Of a stretch of DNA of 64,000 nt, positions 48,593-58,009 are shown in pieces. A program made the position numbers and the translations under genes. The DNA is from DATEKX01 sp963726785. GTDB taxonomy: Bacteria; Acidobacteriota; Blastocatellia; UBA7656. Each line of letters starts with the position of its first letter. Within the stretch, counting starts at the first letter, position 1. Location: the NCBI GenBank assembly GCA_963726785.1, contig CAVSDJ010000007.1:1488001-1552000 (forward strand). The letters run 5' to 3'. The notes under the pieces were generated by a model. The model was not told the DNA's origin, ran no database searches, and saw only the letters and a program-made list of their open reading frames with translations.

Positions 48593-48680
48593 TAATATTT
48601 TTCGCAGTATCTCATGTCAGCAAATTCGCCGATTGCGCAAACAATGATGTTAACCCAAAAGCACGCGCTTTCGCTAGCCT

Positions 48681-49633
48681 TCACTTCGCCGCCAACTGAT
48701 AGCTCGTGCGGCTCGCGCGTATGATCGCGCCGCTGTGTCGGCATTCGACGCGAATCTGATGCACGCGGCCATCGCGTCGGCTCTTGTCAGGCGGATAATA
48801 AGCGAGCGTATAACTCGACCGAATCTCTTCGGCAATCGCTTTGAATACGGGCGCGAAATCTTCGTGTCAGCCGAAAAATCCGCGCCTCCCGTTTGCGGAA
48901 CTATGCGCGATACGTCGAGCAGCGTCATCATACGCTTGTTTGATCCCGCGCCCGGCAGATATGAAGGAAGAGTGATCGAATAGACAGTCACCTCTGCATC
49001 GTTGGCGCGCCGGATCAGGTCATCCTGATCCGGCGGGGAGACGTTATCGTATCCGTCCGTCAGCACTATGACGACGCGGCGAAGACGGCGATCGCTGCGA
49101 AAGCGCGGCGCTCGCTTCAGCATAGAGACTGCGCGATCAATCGAACCGAAAATTCTGGACGAGCCTGTCGCCTCGCCGATTTTTTGAAACGCCTGACTGA
49201 TTTTCCTCGGGTCGCTTGTGAAGTCTTGAAGCACGCGCATCTCTGAGTTGAAGGCAAGGACCGCAAAGATGGATTCGGGCCTCACCAGCTTGATGAAATT
49301 TTCGGTAGCCTCGCGCTGGCGCTGAATCTCTTCCGGCTTGATGCTGCCCGAAGTATCTATAGCAACGACTACTGCGAGCGGACGCGTTATCGAGGCTTGT
49401 TCGCTGGCGTCGAAGAACTCAAGCTTTTGCAATTGGTCGTCTTCATAGACGATGAAATCTTCGGGTTTGAGATTGCGGATAAAGTTGCCGTCTTTATCTG
49501 TGACCGTCGCATCAATCGTGACAAGATCGGCCTTCAGTTTTATGACATCATCGTTTTGAGCGAAAGCGGGTGCGATTAAAAGGACTGCCGCCAGTATTCC
49601 TGCTGCGGTTTTGAGAGCGAAGGGTGTCTTCAC
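48681..49633 (-). CDS. exported VWFA-related protein (acidobacterial type), one apparent frameshift near the C-terminus
   Basis: A protein of about 315 residues with a signal peptide (KTPFALKTAAGILAAVLLIA). The N-terminal beta segment ATVTDKDGNFIRNLKPEDF is typical of acidobacterial VWFA-related proteins. The von Willebrand A domain has a MIDAS motif (AIDTSGSIK) and VVIVLTDGYDNVS. Near 48870 the frame changes: the natural ending DFAPVFKAIAEEIRSSYTLA then YYPPDKSRRDGRVHQIR lies one base over and stops at 48681. Adding one A after ACGAA restores it; without this the frame ends at 48674 with unrelated sequence. The GTG at 49633 is preferred as start because TGGAGT precedes it. Confidence 0.82.
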
Positions 49634-49695
49634 GATTTTACTCCATGTCACCTGCGCGTGAATGTCGGCTTCAGTTTATCATAAAGGGGCAAAAA

Positions 49696-49725
49696 TTGAC
49701 GGTCATCCAAACCGGGTGTTAGACT
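49696..49725 (+). promoter_or_regulatory. candidate promoter of the Trm112 / heptose operon
   Basis: TTGACG at 49696-49701 and TAGACT at 49720-49725 are spaced by 18 bases, about 28 bases before the Trm112 start. It resembles a housekeeping sigma promoter; identified by eye only. Confidence 0.4.
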
Positions 49726-49752
49726 TCTCGGCTTAGTGACAGGAGGTGAGAG

Positions 49753-49923
49753 GTGGCAGTAAGCGAAAGATTACTTGAAATACTTGCGTGCCCTGCCTGC
49801 AAGGTGAAAGTCGAGTTGAAGGCAGACAGCACGGGATTGAAATGCCCGCAGTGCCGTCGCGTCTACCCGATAAAAGATGACATCCCTGTGATGCTCATTG
49901 ACGAGGCAGTGATTGAAGAGTGA
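49753..49923 (+). CDS. Trm112-family small zinc protein
   Basis: A 56-residue protein starting at GTG with AGGAGGTGAG before it. It reads AVSERLLEILACPACKVKVE then LKCPQCRRVYPIKDDIPVML, the four-cysteine pattern of the Trm112/YcaR family. In eukaryotes Trm112 activates methyltransferases; bacterial members often sit beside lipid A or LPS genes. Its stop overlaps the GTG start of the glycosyltransferase by 4 bases (GTGA), so the two are probably translationally coupled. Confidence 0.9.
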   Translation: MAVSERLLEILACPACKVKVELKADSTGLKCPQCRRVYPIKDDIPVMLIDEAVIEE

Positions 49924-51019
49924 CACAGGCAGCGCCAGAAAAAAGGATGCCGAACTGGTCGCGCGTCCGAAAAGTGCTGCTCGTCCGTTTGCGATCAATA
50001 GGCGACACAATATTGATGACGCCGTGTCTTGCGGCGCTCAAATCCTGGCGACCCGATATTGAGATAACGGTTTTATCCGAGCCTCTCGCCGCGCCGATTC
50101 TCGACGGCCATCCGCTCGTTGACAATTTTATAATCAGCGAAAAATCTCTACCTTCACGCGCGCGGCTCGTTGGCAGATTGCGCCGCGCACGATTCGATGT
50201 TGCCTTCAACATGCACGGTGGGTCTACTGCGGCGATTATCGCAAAGCTTTCGGGCGCGCCGTATACGCTAGGCTACAGAGACTATCGCTCGTCATGGATG
50301 CTCGCGTCGCGCGCACCTGCGCCTGACCTGATACTTGGCCGAACGCTCTTGCACAGCGTCGAACAGCAACTGGCGCTCATTCACTGGTCGGGCGTGCCCT
50401 GGCCCCGTCACGGCCTCAGTTGACCCTTGCCGAATCGAAAGAAGCGTCGGCCAGCGTGCGCGAGAAATTGAAGCAGGCGGTCGGCCTGTCAGGCAATTTT
50501 GCAATCATAGCGCCCGCCGCAGCTTTTGAATCGAAGCGATGGACGGCAGAGGGGTTTGCAAGAGTTGCAGATCATTTGAGCGAGCGCTGGAATTTGCCGA
50601 GCGTCATCATCGCAGGCCCCGGCCAGGAACATCTCGCCGAGGAAGTAAGCGCCCTGGTGCGTTCACGCGCTTGCGTGCTTGTAGGACTTTCATTGAAAGA
50701 ATTGATAGCTTTGATCGGGCTTGCGCGCGTATTCGTTGGCAACGACGGCGGCCCAATGCACATCGCCGCCGCTGCGGGTCGCCCGATAGCTTCCATCTTC
50801 GGTTCGTCTAATGCAAACGTGTGGCACCCGTGGACGGACTCTCCGTACAAAATCGTAAAATCGGTCGCGCAGATCGAGAGACCGAAGGACACTAACATCG
50901 CTTCAACTTCAGAAGAATCCGAATTTGCGATCAGGCGTATTCCTGTCGCCGAAGTTATCGCGGCAGTTGATGAAGTCCTGGAAACTGGCTCCAGCAGCCG
51001 GTTAGAAGGCAATTGCTAA
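49920..51019 (+). pseudogene. glycosyltransferase family 9 (ADP-heptose:LPS heptosyltransferase-like), one apparent frameshift
   Basis: Two frames make one GT9 protein of about 365 residues. The first half has VRKVLLVRLRSIGDTILMTP and ARFDVAFNMHGGSTAAIIAK. Near 50405 the frame changes, and the second half continues QLTLAESKEASASVREKLKQ, then AGPGQEHLAEEV and FVGNDGGPMHIAAAAGRPIA, the typical donor-binding motif of heptosyltransferases. The next gene is the heptose kinase, which supports a role in adding heptose to LPS core or another surface glycan. A single-base change restores the frame. Confidence 0.85.
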
Positions 51020-51025
51020 TTACCT

Positions 51026-52006
51026 ATGATTACTTTATCGCGCGCTCGCGCAGAAGAACTGACACGTGAATTTGAAGGCAAGCGAATCGTCGTGATGGGC
51101 GATCTGATGCTTGATGAATTTGTCTGGGGCCGCGTGCGTCGCATATCGCCCGAAGCTCCTGTTCCTGTCGTCGAAGTGGAGCGGCAAACGCTCGCGCTCG
51201 GTGGCGCGGGCAATGTCGTGTCGAATCTCGTGGCGCTCGGCGCTCGATCCACGCCGGTCGGCGTTGTTGGCGATGATGGGGATGCAGAGCGGATGCGTTC
51301 GCGGTTTCGCGACTTGAATGTCAGCACAAACAGCCTCGTCGTTGACCCCGCGCGCCCGACCACGCTCAAGACTCGCGTCATCGCGCACAATCAGCAGGTA
51401 GTTCGCGCCGACCGCGAAAGCCGCGCGCCCGTCTCAGCAGAGATTGAAGACGGGGTTATCGCGCGGTTTCAAAGCGAGATTGAAACGGCAGACGCGGTAG
51501 TGGTCTCTGATTACAACAAAGGGCTGCTGACGGCACGAGTGCTCGCGGGCACGCTACAGAAGGCGCGAGATCGCGGTGTTATGATTTGTCTTGATCCGAA
51601 ATTGCGCAACTTCGCTCATTATCAGCCCGTCACAGTCATCACTCCGAATCACCAGGAAGCGGCAGAAGCGGCAAGCCTGGTGATCGAAGATGAACCGAGC
51701 CTTGTCGAAGCCGGACGCAGGCTGCTCGACTCGATTGATTGTCGCGCCGTGCTTATAACGCGCGGGGAAGAAGGCATGACTTTATTCACGGATGGAGGCG
51801 AAGTGACGCACATCCCGACCGTCGCCCGCGAAGTCTATGATGTAACAGGCGCGGGCGACACAGTGATTGCAACGCTTGCGCTCGCGCTCGCTTCAAATGC
51901 GTCGTTTGCGGAAGCGGCTATGCTCGCAAATCATGCCGCCGGTGTAGTCGTCGGAAAAGTCGGAACCGCGACCGTCACCCGCGACGAATTGCTGGCGACG
52001 ATTTAG
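51026..52006 (+). CDS. rfaE1: D-glycero-beta-D-manno-heptose-7-phosphate kinase (RfaE domain I)
   Basis: A 326-residue PfkB-family sugar kinase. Motifs are VVMGDLMLDEFVWGRVRRIS, the substrate-binding ALGGAGNVVSNLVALGA, and the catalytic DVTGAGDTVIATLALAL. This is the kinase half of HldE; the nucleotidyltransferase half is not fused and not seen in the window. It follows the GT9 gene by 6 bases. Together they point to ADP-heptose synthesis and use for LPS core. Confidence 0.9.
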   Translation: MITLSRARAEELTREFEGKRIVVMGDLMLDEFVWGRVRRISPEAPVPVVEVERQTLALGGAGNVVSNLVALGARSTPVGVVGDDGDAERMRSRFRDLNVSTNSLVVDPARPTTLKTRVIAHNQQVVRADRESRAPVSAEIEDGVIARFQSEIETADAVVVSDYNKGLLTARVLAGTLQKARDRGVMICLDPKLRNFAHYQPVTVITPNHQEAAEAASLVIEDEPSLVEAGRRLLDSIDCRAVLITRGEEGMTLFTDGGEVTHIPTVAREVYDVTGAGDTVIATLALALASNASFAEAAMLANHAAGVVVGKVGTATVTRDELLATI

Positions 52007-52116
52007 CCCGTATCGAATTAGTGTTGACTAGCGCAAGGCGGGCATAGTTTCATAGGAATTGCCCTGTCCTTATCGCACTGGTTACAGATTAAAGTTTTAA
52101 TGGAGAAACATAGAGA

Positions 52117-53433
52117 ATGAGTGCAGAGTTGTTAAGCAAAATAATCGAACGCCGCGCAGTCGTTGGCGTCATCGGTCTTGGTTATGTAGGGTTGCCGCTG
52201 GCTGTAGAATTTGCGCGCGGAGGATTGCGCGCCGTAGGATTTGACCTCGATCAGTCCCGCGTTGACACGATCAACCGAGGACGGTCTTACATCCCGGACG
52301 TTCCTACAGAAATGGTTCAGATGCTTGTCGAACGAGGCAAGCTGTCTGCCACGACGGACTTCTCGAATCTTGCGGAAGCAGACGCGGTCATCATCTGCGT
52401 GCCTACGCCTCTTCGCAAGACCAAAGAGCCTGACATATCCTATATCCTCGCCGCCAGCGAACAGGTCAAAACCTATCTTCACTCGCCGCAGCTTGTGGTG
52501 CTGGAATCGACGACCTATCCCGGCACGACAGACGAAGTGCTGCTGCCGATGCTTGAAGAGACGGGCCTCACACTCGACAAAGATTTTTACCTCGCCTTCT
52601 CGCCTGAGCGAGTTGATCCGGGCAACAGCCAGTTTCAAACTCACAACATTCCTAAAGTCGTCGGCGGCGTGTCGGCAATGTCCACGGAAGTGGCGGCGGC
52701 GCTGTACCAGACTATAGTTGAAAGAGTCCATAAGGTGTCGAGCGCCCGCGTGGCCGAGACGACAAAGTTGCTTGAGAACACATTTCGCTCTGTCAACATT
52801 GCGCTCGTAAACGAGATGGCGCAGTTGTGTTATCACCTCGGCATAGACAGTTGGGAAGTGATTCAGGCGGCGGCAACGAAGCCCTTCGGGTTAATGCCGT
52901 TTTATCCAGGCCCTGGCATAGGCGGCCATTGCATCCCGCTCGACCCGCACTACCTTTCATGGAAAGCTCGGCTTCATGGATTCGAGGCGCGCTTCATAAG
53001 TTTGGCCGAAGAGGTGAACTCGCATATGCCGCAGCACGTGGTGCAGTTGGTGCAGGATGGATTGAACGAACGCGAGAAGGCGCTAAAGGGGTCGCGCGTG
53101 CTGGTGCTAGGCGTGGCCTACAAACGAGACATCAATGACGTAAGAGAATCGCCCGCGCTAGGCATCGTAGATCAGTTGTTGCACAAAGGGGCGCAGGTCA
53201 GTTATCACGATCCGTTCATCCCGGAGATGAATCTCGATGGCAAGGGGTCGCTCACGAATGTCGAGTTGACGGACGAAGCCTTGAGCGGATGCGACTGCGC
53301 TGTGATCGTGACGGATCATTCGAAGGTAGACTATACGAGAGTGCTGCGCCTCGCGCCGCTGGTGATTGACACGCGCAACGTTACTCGCAAGCTCAGTATG
53401 TCGGAGTGCGAGAGCAAAATAATCAGGCTCTAG
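52117..53433 (+). CDS. nucleotide sugar dehydrogenase (UDP-HexNAc / UDP-glucose 6-dehydrogenase family)
   Basis: A 438-residue NAD-dependent dehydrogenase that oxidises C6 of a UDP-sugar to the uronic acid. The N-terminal NAD motif is VIGLGYVGLPLAVEFARGGL. The catalytic cysteine is in GPGIGGHCIPLDPHYLSWK, with LENTFRSVNIALVNEMAQLC upstream. The C-terminal UDP-binding domain has VLGVAYKRDINDVRESPALG. The motif PGIGGHCIPLDP fits the UDP-GlcNAc/ManNAc (WbpA/WecC) group better than simple UDP-glucose enzymes. It probably feeds surface polysaccharide synthesis with the heptose genes. Confidence 0.92.
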   Translation: MSAELLSKIIERRAVVGVIGLGYVGLPLAVEFARGGLRAVGFDLDQSRVDTINRGRSYIPDVPTEMVQMLVERGKLSATTDFSNLAEADAVIICVPTPLRKTKEPDISYILAASEQVKTYLHSPQLVVLESTTYPGTTDEVLLPMLEETGLTLDKDFYLAFSPERVDPGNSQFQTHNIPKVVGGVSAMSTEVAAALYQTIVERVHKVSSARVAETTKLLENTFRSVNIALVNEMAQLCYHLGIDSWEVIQAAATKPFGLMPFYPGPGIGGHCIPLDPHYLSWKARLHGFEARFISLAEEVNSHMPQHVVQLVQDGLNEREKALKGSRVLVLGVAYKRDINDVRESPALGIVDQLLHKGAQVSYHDPFIPEMNLDGKGSLTNVELTDEALSGCDCAVIVTDHSKVDYTRVLRLAPLVIDTRNVTRKLSMSECESKIIRL

Positions 53434-53450
53434 CGGTTTGCGATTATTCA

Positions 53451-53527
53451 TGTAGGGGCGACCATCTGTGGTCGCCCCAGACTCAATTAACACTAGTCTG
53501 GGGCGACCACAGATGGTCGCCCCTACA
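53451..53527. repeat. perfect inverted repeat of the 'gtaggggcgacca' type
   Basis: Perfect 33-base arms (53451-53483 and 53495-53527) around an 11-base loop. Each arm is itself a hairpin (ggggcgacca with tggtcgcccc). It lies between the sugar dehydrogenase and the protease gene, just before the protease start, and may end transcription of the heptose operon. Confidence 0.85.
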
Positions 53528-53565
53528 ATCTTCAAACGGGAACCGTCTATCAGAAAGCAGATTGT

Positions 53566-55875
53566 ATGAATAAAAAGTTTTCCTTGCTCGCTTGCTTGAT
53601 GGCTTTTCTGCTCGTACTGGAAGCTTCGCCGGGATTGTTTCAAAGCGCAAAGGCGCAAGTCGCATTTCGAGACGACTCGCCTATTCAAAGAGCGCTTAAA
53701 TCTTCGGGCACTGTTAGAGCGATTATCGAGCTTGAGAGCGCGCCCATAGTCGCGCGCGGAAAAACTTTCGCCGCCGCCGCCCTGCGCGACCGACCCGTAG
53801 ATTTCGAGTCGGCAGAGTCGCTTGTCTACAGGGCGCAGCTTGAAAGGGAACAGGCAAATTTCAAATCGCGCGCTGCGCTCGTCTCGCCGGGGCTTCGCGT
53901 GAGGACAGAGCTTCGCGCGCTTGCGAACGCCATCTCGATTGAAGCGCCAGCCGCCGAAGTCGCAGCCATCGCGGCGCTGCCGGGCGTTAAGCGAGTCGAG
54001 CTTGTTAAGGAATTTCACGCGACGCTCGACGCAAGCGTTGCGCTCATCAACGCGCACGCGATGTGGGATAAGATGGGCGGAACATCTCACGCGGGCGACG
54101 GAATCAAGATAGCGATTCTCGATACGGGAATAGATATTACTAACCCGCTGTTTTCAGATAATGGATACACCGCACCCGCGAACTTTCCGAAATTCAATAA
54201 CAACAACCAGTCGCTTACGAACAACAAAGTCATAGTCGCAAAATCATTTCTTTCCACCTCTGCTACGGCGCAGGATCAAAACGGTCACGGCACGAACGTA
54301 GCGGGCATTGCGGCAGGCAACTTCAATACTGCATCGCCGCTCGGTCTTATATCTGGCGTCGCCCCGCGCGCTTATCTGGGTAACTATCGCGTTCTCGACA
54401 GGAACGGGAGCGGGCCGGATGACGCAATAGCAAGCGCGATTGAAGCAGCCGTAAGCGATGGGTTCGACGTTCTCAGCCTGAGCCTTGGCGGGACTGCGGG
54501 CAGTAGTCTGGATTTCCTTGCAAGGACTGTTGAAAACGCTGTTGCTGCCGGGCGCGTCGTGACGGTAGCGGCAGGCAATTCGGGCAATGGCGGCACGGAT
54601 GACGAGGCGAGCGTTAAATCGCCCGGCATAGCGCCTTCGGCCATCACTGTCGCGGCTTCGACAAATTCTCATCTCGCCGGGCCGAGAACAACAGCCGTTA
54701 TAGCGGTAACGGGCGCAGAAGGTTCTGCTTTGGCGAGCGTAAAATCTTCCAGAGGCATCGGAGCCTCAAACCCATCATTGCTAGATGCCGCAATCGGGCC
54801 TTTCCCTTTTGTGGATGTCAACACGCTCGATAACGGCGCGCGCGGGTGCAACGGGTTCGCTGCGAACTCGCTTTCAGGAAAAATAGCTTTGATCGAGCGC
54901 GGCGGAAAGCCGCCTGCCGAGCCTTGCTCTTTTACAGACAAAGTCAACGCGGCTGATCGGGCGGGCGCTAAAGCTGTAATCATCTTCAATAAAGATGTCA
55001 GTGAAGGAGCCGATGGTGGCGAAGACCTGTTCCCGATAGGCGTGGCCGGAACAGGGATTCTTTCAGTCCTTGTAAAGCGCAGCGTGGGGCTGGCGATGCG
55101 GGATTGGTTAGCCTCGCACCCCGGCGCGCAGGTGAGCCTGACGCCTGAGGCAATCGGCGAAGTCGATGTTCCTGCCGACGCTGTCGCTGTGTTCAGTTCG
55201 CGCGGGCCTTCTCCAGCCGGGAGCCTCAAGCCCGACCTGGCTGCGCCGGGCACGAGCATTTATTCTGGCGCTATAACCACAAACAATATCGGAGGAGTCA
55301 CAGACTCAAGCGGTTTTGCGGCTGTTGACGGAACCAGTCAGGCTACGCCGCATGTTGCCGGAGCCGCCGCGCTTATCAAACAACAGCACCCTTCGTGGAC
55401 GCCTGCGCAGATCAAGTCTGCGCTGATGAACTCGGCCACGACCGACGTATTCGCAACCGTAGCTAAAACGGCGAAAGCAGGCGTGCTTGCGACTGGAGCC
55501 GGTCGCGTTGATCTGAGCCGCGCTAGTGAGGTCAGCGCAACATTCGCGCCTGCGAGCCTCAGCTTCGGCGTCAAGAAGCTGAAAAAGAAAGACGTGTCGC
55601 TCAGTTTCGATTTCAACATCACGAACGTGAGCAACGCGCAGGATACATTTGTGTTCAGCGTCGAACAGCTTGATCCCGACGAAGGCGTCGTCGCATCAAT
55701 CGCGACGGCTTCATCTGTCTCGCTTGCTGCGGGACAAACCGCTACTGCGCAGCTTGCTATCACTGCAAAGAAGAAGTCTGAAAAACGGCACTACACGGGT
55801 TACGTCGTCGTAACGAATTCTTCGGGGCAAACTCTGCGCCTGCCTTACTGGGTTCGATTTAAGAAGAAGGCGTAG
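53566..55875 (+). CDS. exported subtilisin-like (S8) serine protease with PA domain
   Basis: A 769-residue secreted protease. After the signal peptide (KFSLLACLMAFLLVLEASPG) comes an I9-type propeptide region. The catalytic triad is Asp186 (ILDTGIDI), His241 (NGHGTNVAGIAAG) and Ser591 (GTSQATPHVAGAAA), with an oxyanion Asn likely in AAGNSGNGG. A protease-associated (PA) domain is inserted at about residues 400-530 (ALIERGGKPPAEPCSFTDKV). The C-terminus is an Ig/fibronectin-like beta domain (ASLSFGVKKLKKKDVSLSFD). It probably degrades extracellular protein. A palindrome lies on each side. Confidence 0.94.
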   Translation: MNKKFSLLACLMAFLLVLEASPGLFQSAKAQVAFRDDSPIQRALKSSGTVRAIIELESAPIVARGKTFAAAALRDRPVDFESAESLVYRAQLEREQANFKSRAALVSPGLRVRTELRALANAISIEAPAAEVAAIAALPGVKRVELVKEFHATLDASVALINAHAMWDKMGGTSHAGDGIKIAILDTGIDITNPLFSDNGYTAPANFPKFNNNNQSLTNNKVIVAKSFLSTSATAQDQNGHGTNVAGIAAGNFNTASPLGLISGVAPRAYLGNYRVLDRNGSGPDDAIASAIEAAVSDGFDVLSLSLGGTAGSSLDFLARTVENAVAAGRVVTVAAGNSGNGGTDDEASVKSPGIAPSAITVAASTNSHLAGPRTTAVIAVTGAEGSALASVKSSRGIGASNPSLLDAAIGPFPFVDVNTLDNGARGCNGFAANSLSGKIALIERGGKPPAEPCSFTDKVNAADRAGAKAVIIFNKDVSEGADGGEDLFPIGVAGTGILSVLVKRSVGLAMRDWLASHPGAQVSLTPEAIGEVDVPADAVAVFSSRGPSPAGSLKPDLAAPGTSIYSGAITTNNIGGVTDSSGFAAVDGTSQATPHVAGAAALIKQQHPSWTPAQIKSALMNSATTDVFATVAKTAKAGVLATGAGRVDLSRASEVSATFAPASLSFGVKKLKKKDVSLSFDFNITNVSNAQDTFVFSVEQLDPDEGVVASIATASSVSLAAGQTATAQLAITAKKKSEKRHYTGYVVVTNSSGQTLRLPYWVRFKKKA

Positions 55876-55880
55876 CGTTA

Positions 55881-56034
55881 GAAGCTCCGTAGGAGCGACC
55901 TGTCTATAGCTTCAGTCGAGCAAATGATTAGAAGCTCCGTAGGAGCGACCTCTGAATCAATAGGTCGCTCCTACGGAGCTACAGATAATATTATGGATGC
56001 TGAAACTATAGACAGGTCGCTCCTACGGAGCTTC
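55881..56034. repeat. nested inverted-repeat element, copy 2 (REPIN-like)
   Basis: An outer perfect 29-base pair (55881-55909 with 56006-56034) encloses an inner pair (55931-55951 with 55962-55980) built from the same core, gaagctccgtaggagcgacc. Read on the minus strand, its arms and spacer match the element at 693-840. It fills the whole gap between the protease and the TonB gene, whose stop codon begins 2 bases beyond it. Confidence 0.85.
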
Positions 56035-56035
56035 T

Positions 56036-57055
56036 CTAAAACAGTATATAAGGCTTCTTTTTCCTCTCTCTCTCTTTTTCTTTTTCAGCTTCGCGTTGCT
56101 TTCGTTGTTGCTCTTCGATTTCGAGTATAGAGGGAGGCGCGGCGGCAAAAGTTATCTCTTCACGATAGGTTGCATAAACGGGCTTGCCGTTTAAGAGCGC
56201 AGGCGAGAATTTGTACTGGCGAAACGCTTCGACGGCGCGCTCGTCTATCACAGGGTCGAGCGAGCGCATCACGCGCACGTTGATTATATTTCCTTCGGGC
56301 GTGACTACGCCGCCGACAAGCACAGCGCCGCGAACGCTGCGCGTGGATTCAAACTTTGGCGCGGCACGTTCCAAAGCGACGGGCGGCGTGAAGCGATCAC
56401 TTTCCTGCATCTGAACAGCGCCGCCGTATTGGTCAACAGGCCGCGACAACTGCTCAGGCCGGTTGCGCAGGTTTGAAACGGGGACGATTTCCGGCGTGAT
56501 TGAAACAAGCAGAGTGCGCTCTGTCGGCACGTTCTCCTGGCGGCCTCCTGAGCCGACGAAATACTTCAATCCGAACATCCCCTTGCCTCCGCGCAGCATC
56601 ACCGTTTCATAATTCTCGAACTCGACGCCCTTCATCTCAAGCATTGCTGCATTCGCGTAGCGCACTTTGATGTCCAGCTTCATGTACCCGCGTATCACGT
56701 CGCGCGGAGTTACAAAAAAGACCATGTATTCAGGGCCGAGCAGGACTGCATCGTTGAATGTCTCATTGCTGCGAAGCCCGACCGAGCGCACGTGACGAAC
56801 GGCTATTTCTTCGAGCTTGTGCTTGTCTTTGAGATAAGCCATCTCATCATTTGCGGTCGAATAAGTCCCCGCCAGCCGCGTGACTTCTTCAAGAGCGGGC
56901 GAGCGTTGCGCGTCGTATTGATAGATGGCGAATGTGAGATTAACACCATACTCGCGATAGTTCGTGCGCGAGTTCCCGGAGCCGCTTTGCCCGTAAGCAA
57001 ACGGAGCAAGTAAACAACTGAGGATAATTGCAAACAGAAATTTTGGACTACTCAT
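56036..57055 (-). CDS. TonB-family protein (C-terminal TonB domain)
   Basis: A 339-residue exported or membrane-attached protein with an N-terminal signal (FLFAIILSCLLAPFAYGQSG). The centre is a beta-rich region of unknown type (GVNLTFAIYQYDAQRSPALE). The C-terminal TonB domain is RGAVLVGGVVTPEGNIINVR then DERAVEAFRQYKFSPALLNG. The tail after it is highly basic and coiled (EEQQRKQREAEKEKERERKK). Energy-transducing TonB proteins normally have an N-terminal membrane anchor and no signal cleavage; here the domain may serve a different contact role. rsmI ends 4 bases upstream on the same strand. Confidence 0.82.
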   Translation of the reverse strand: MSSPKFLFAIILSCLLAPFAYGQSGSGNSRTNYREYGVNLTFAIYQYDAQRSPALEEVTRLAGTYSTANDEMAYLKDKHKLEEIAVRHVRSVGLRSNETFNDAVLLGPEYMVFFVTPRDVIRGYMKLDIKVRYANAAMLEMKGVEFENYETVMLRGGKGMFGLKYFVGSGGRQENVPTERTLLVSITPEIVPVSNLRNRPEQLSRPVDQYGGAVQMQESDRFTPPVALERAAPKFESTRSVRGAVLVGGVVTPEGNIINVRVMRSLDPVIDERAVEAFRQYKFSPALLNGKPVYATYREEITFAAAPPSILEIEEQQRKQREAEKEKERERKKKPYILF

Positions 57056-57059
57056 GACA

Positions 57060-57896
57060 TTACTCTAATTCATGCGCGGACGCTTCTGCCAGCATAAGGC
57101 GATACGCCTCGCTTTTGCTTATGCGGCGCGCGCGCGCGACTCGTTTAAGCGCGCTCTTGCGATCAATGCCGTCCTCTCGCATCGCAGCTTCGACTTCTTC
57201 AAGTATTGAACGCGCCGGTTCTACATTCTTGTCGTCCGTAGGCGGGCCTATTAGCAAAACTATCTCGCCTCGCGGTTCAGCTATTTCTATTTCAGAAAGC
57301 GCGCCTCGAATGAATTGCTCGTGCATCTTCGTAAGCTCGCGCGCGACGACCGATTGGCGATTACCAAGCACATCGCGCGCGTCCGCGAGAGTTTCTTTGA
57401 TTCGATGCGGAGCTTCGTAAAAGACGAGCGTTGAACGTAGCGGCGCAAGCTCGGCAAGTCGCGCCCTCCGCGCCCCGCGTCGCGCAGGCAGGAACCCTGC
57501 GAAAGTGAACTCGCTTGTAGACAAGCCCGACGCGGCGAGCGCAGTAACGAGCGCCGACGGCCCCGGAATTGGGACGACCGTGATGCCTTCATCTATCGAG
57601 TCGCGCACAAGGCGAAAGCCCGGATCAGAGACAAGCGGTGTGCCCGCATCTGAAACAAGCGCAACGTTTAGACCCGCTTTGAGTTTTTCGATTAGGTCGG
57701 CGGCTCGCTCGCGCTCGTTGTGCTCGTGATAGCTCGAAGTGGGCTTAGAGATTTCGTAACGCGCCAGGAGTTTGCGCGTATGTCGGGTATCTTCGCAGGC
57801 GATCAAGTCAACTTCGCGGAGCACGCGAAGGGCGCGAAGAGTTATGTCTTCGAGATTGCCTATCGGCGTTGCGACCAGATAAAGCGTGCCTGACAT
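57060..57896 (-). CDS. rsmI: 16S rRNA (cytidine(1402)-2'-O)-methyltransferase
   Basis: A 278-residue methyltransferase that 2'-O-methylates C1402 of 16S rRNA. Family signatures: GTLYLVATPIGNLEDITLRA, ACEDTRHTRKLLARYEI, ALVSDAGTPLVSDPGFRLVR and VPIPGPSALVTALAASGL. The ATG at 57896 (MSGTLYLVATPIG) gives the normal N-terminus; an upstream in-frame TTG is less likely. The frame is intact. It sits 4 bases before the TonB-family gene on the same strand. Confidence 0.95.
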   Translation of the reverse strand: MSGTLYLVATPIGNLEDITLRALRVLREVDLIACEDTRHTRKLLARYEISKPTSSYHEHNERERAADLIEKLKAGLNVALVSDAGTPLVSDPGFRLVRDSIDEGITVVPIPGPSALVTALAASGLSTSEFTFAGFLPARRGARRARLAELAPLRSTLVFYEAPHRIKETLADARDVLGNRQSVVARELTKMHEQFIRGALSEIEIAEPRGEIVLLIGPPTDDKNVEPARSILEEVEAAMREDGIDRKSALKRVARARRISKSEAYRLMLAEASAHELE

Positions 57897-58009
57897 GTTG
57901 AGCAAATATTTCAGCGGCTTGAAGGTATCGTCCAGTGGGATGGTAACTTGGCGACTGACGGTCGGTCAATGGCGCAGTATAAGTTCGATAGTGTAAAAGA
58001 AATGGCGCA

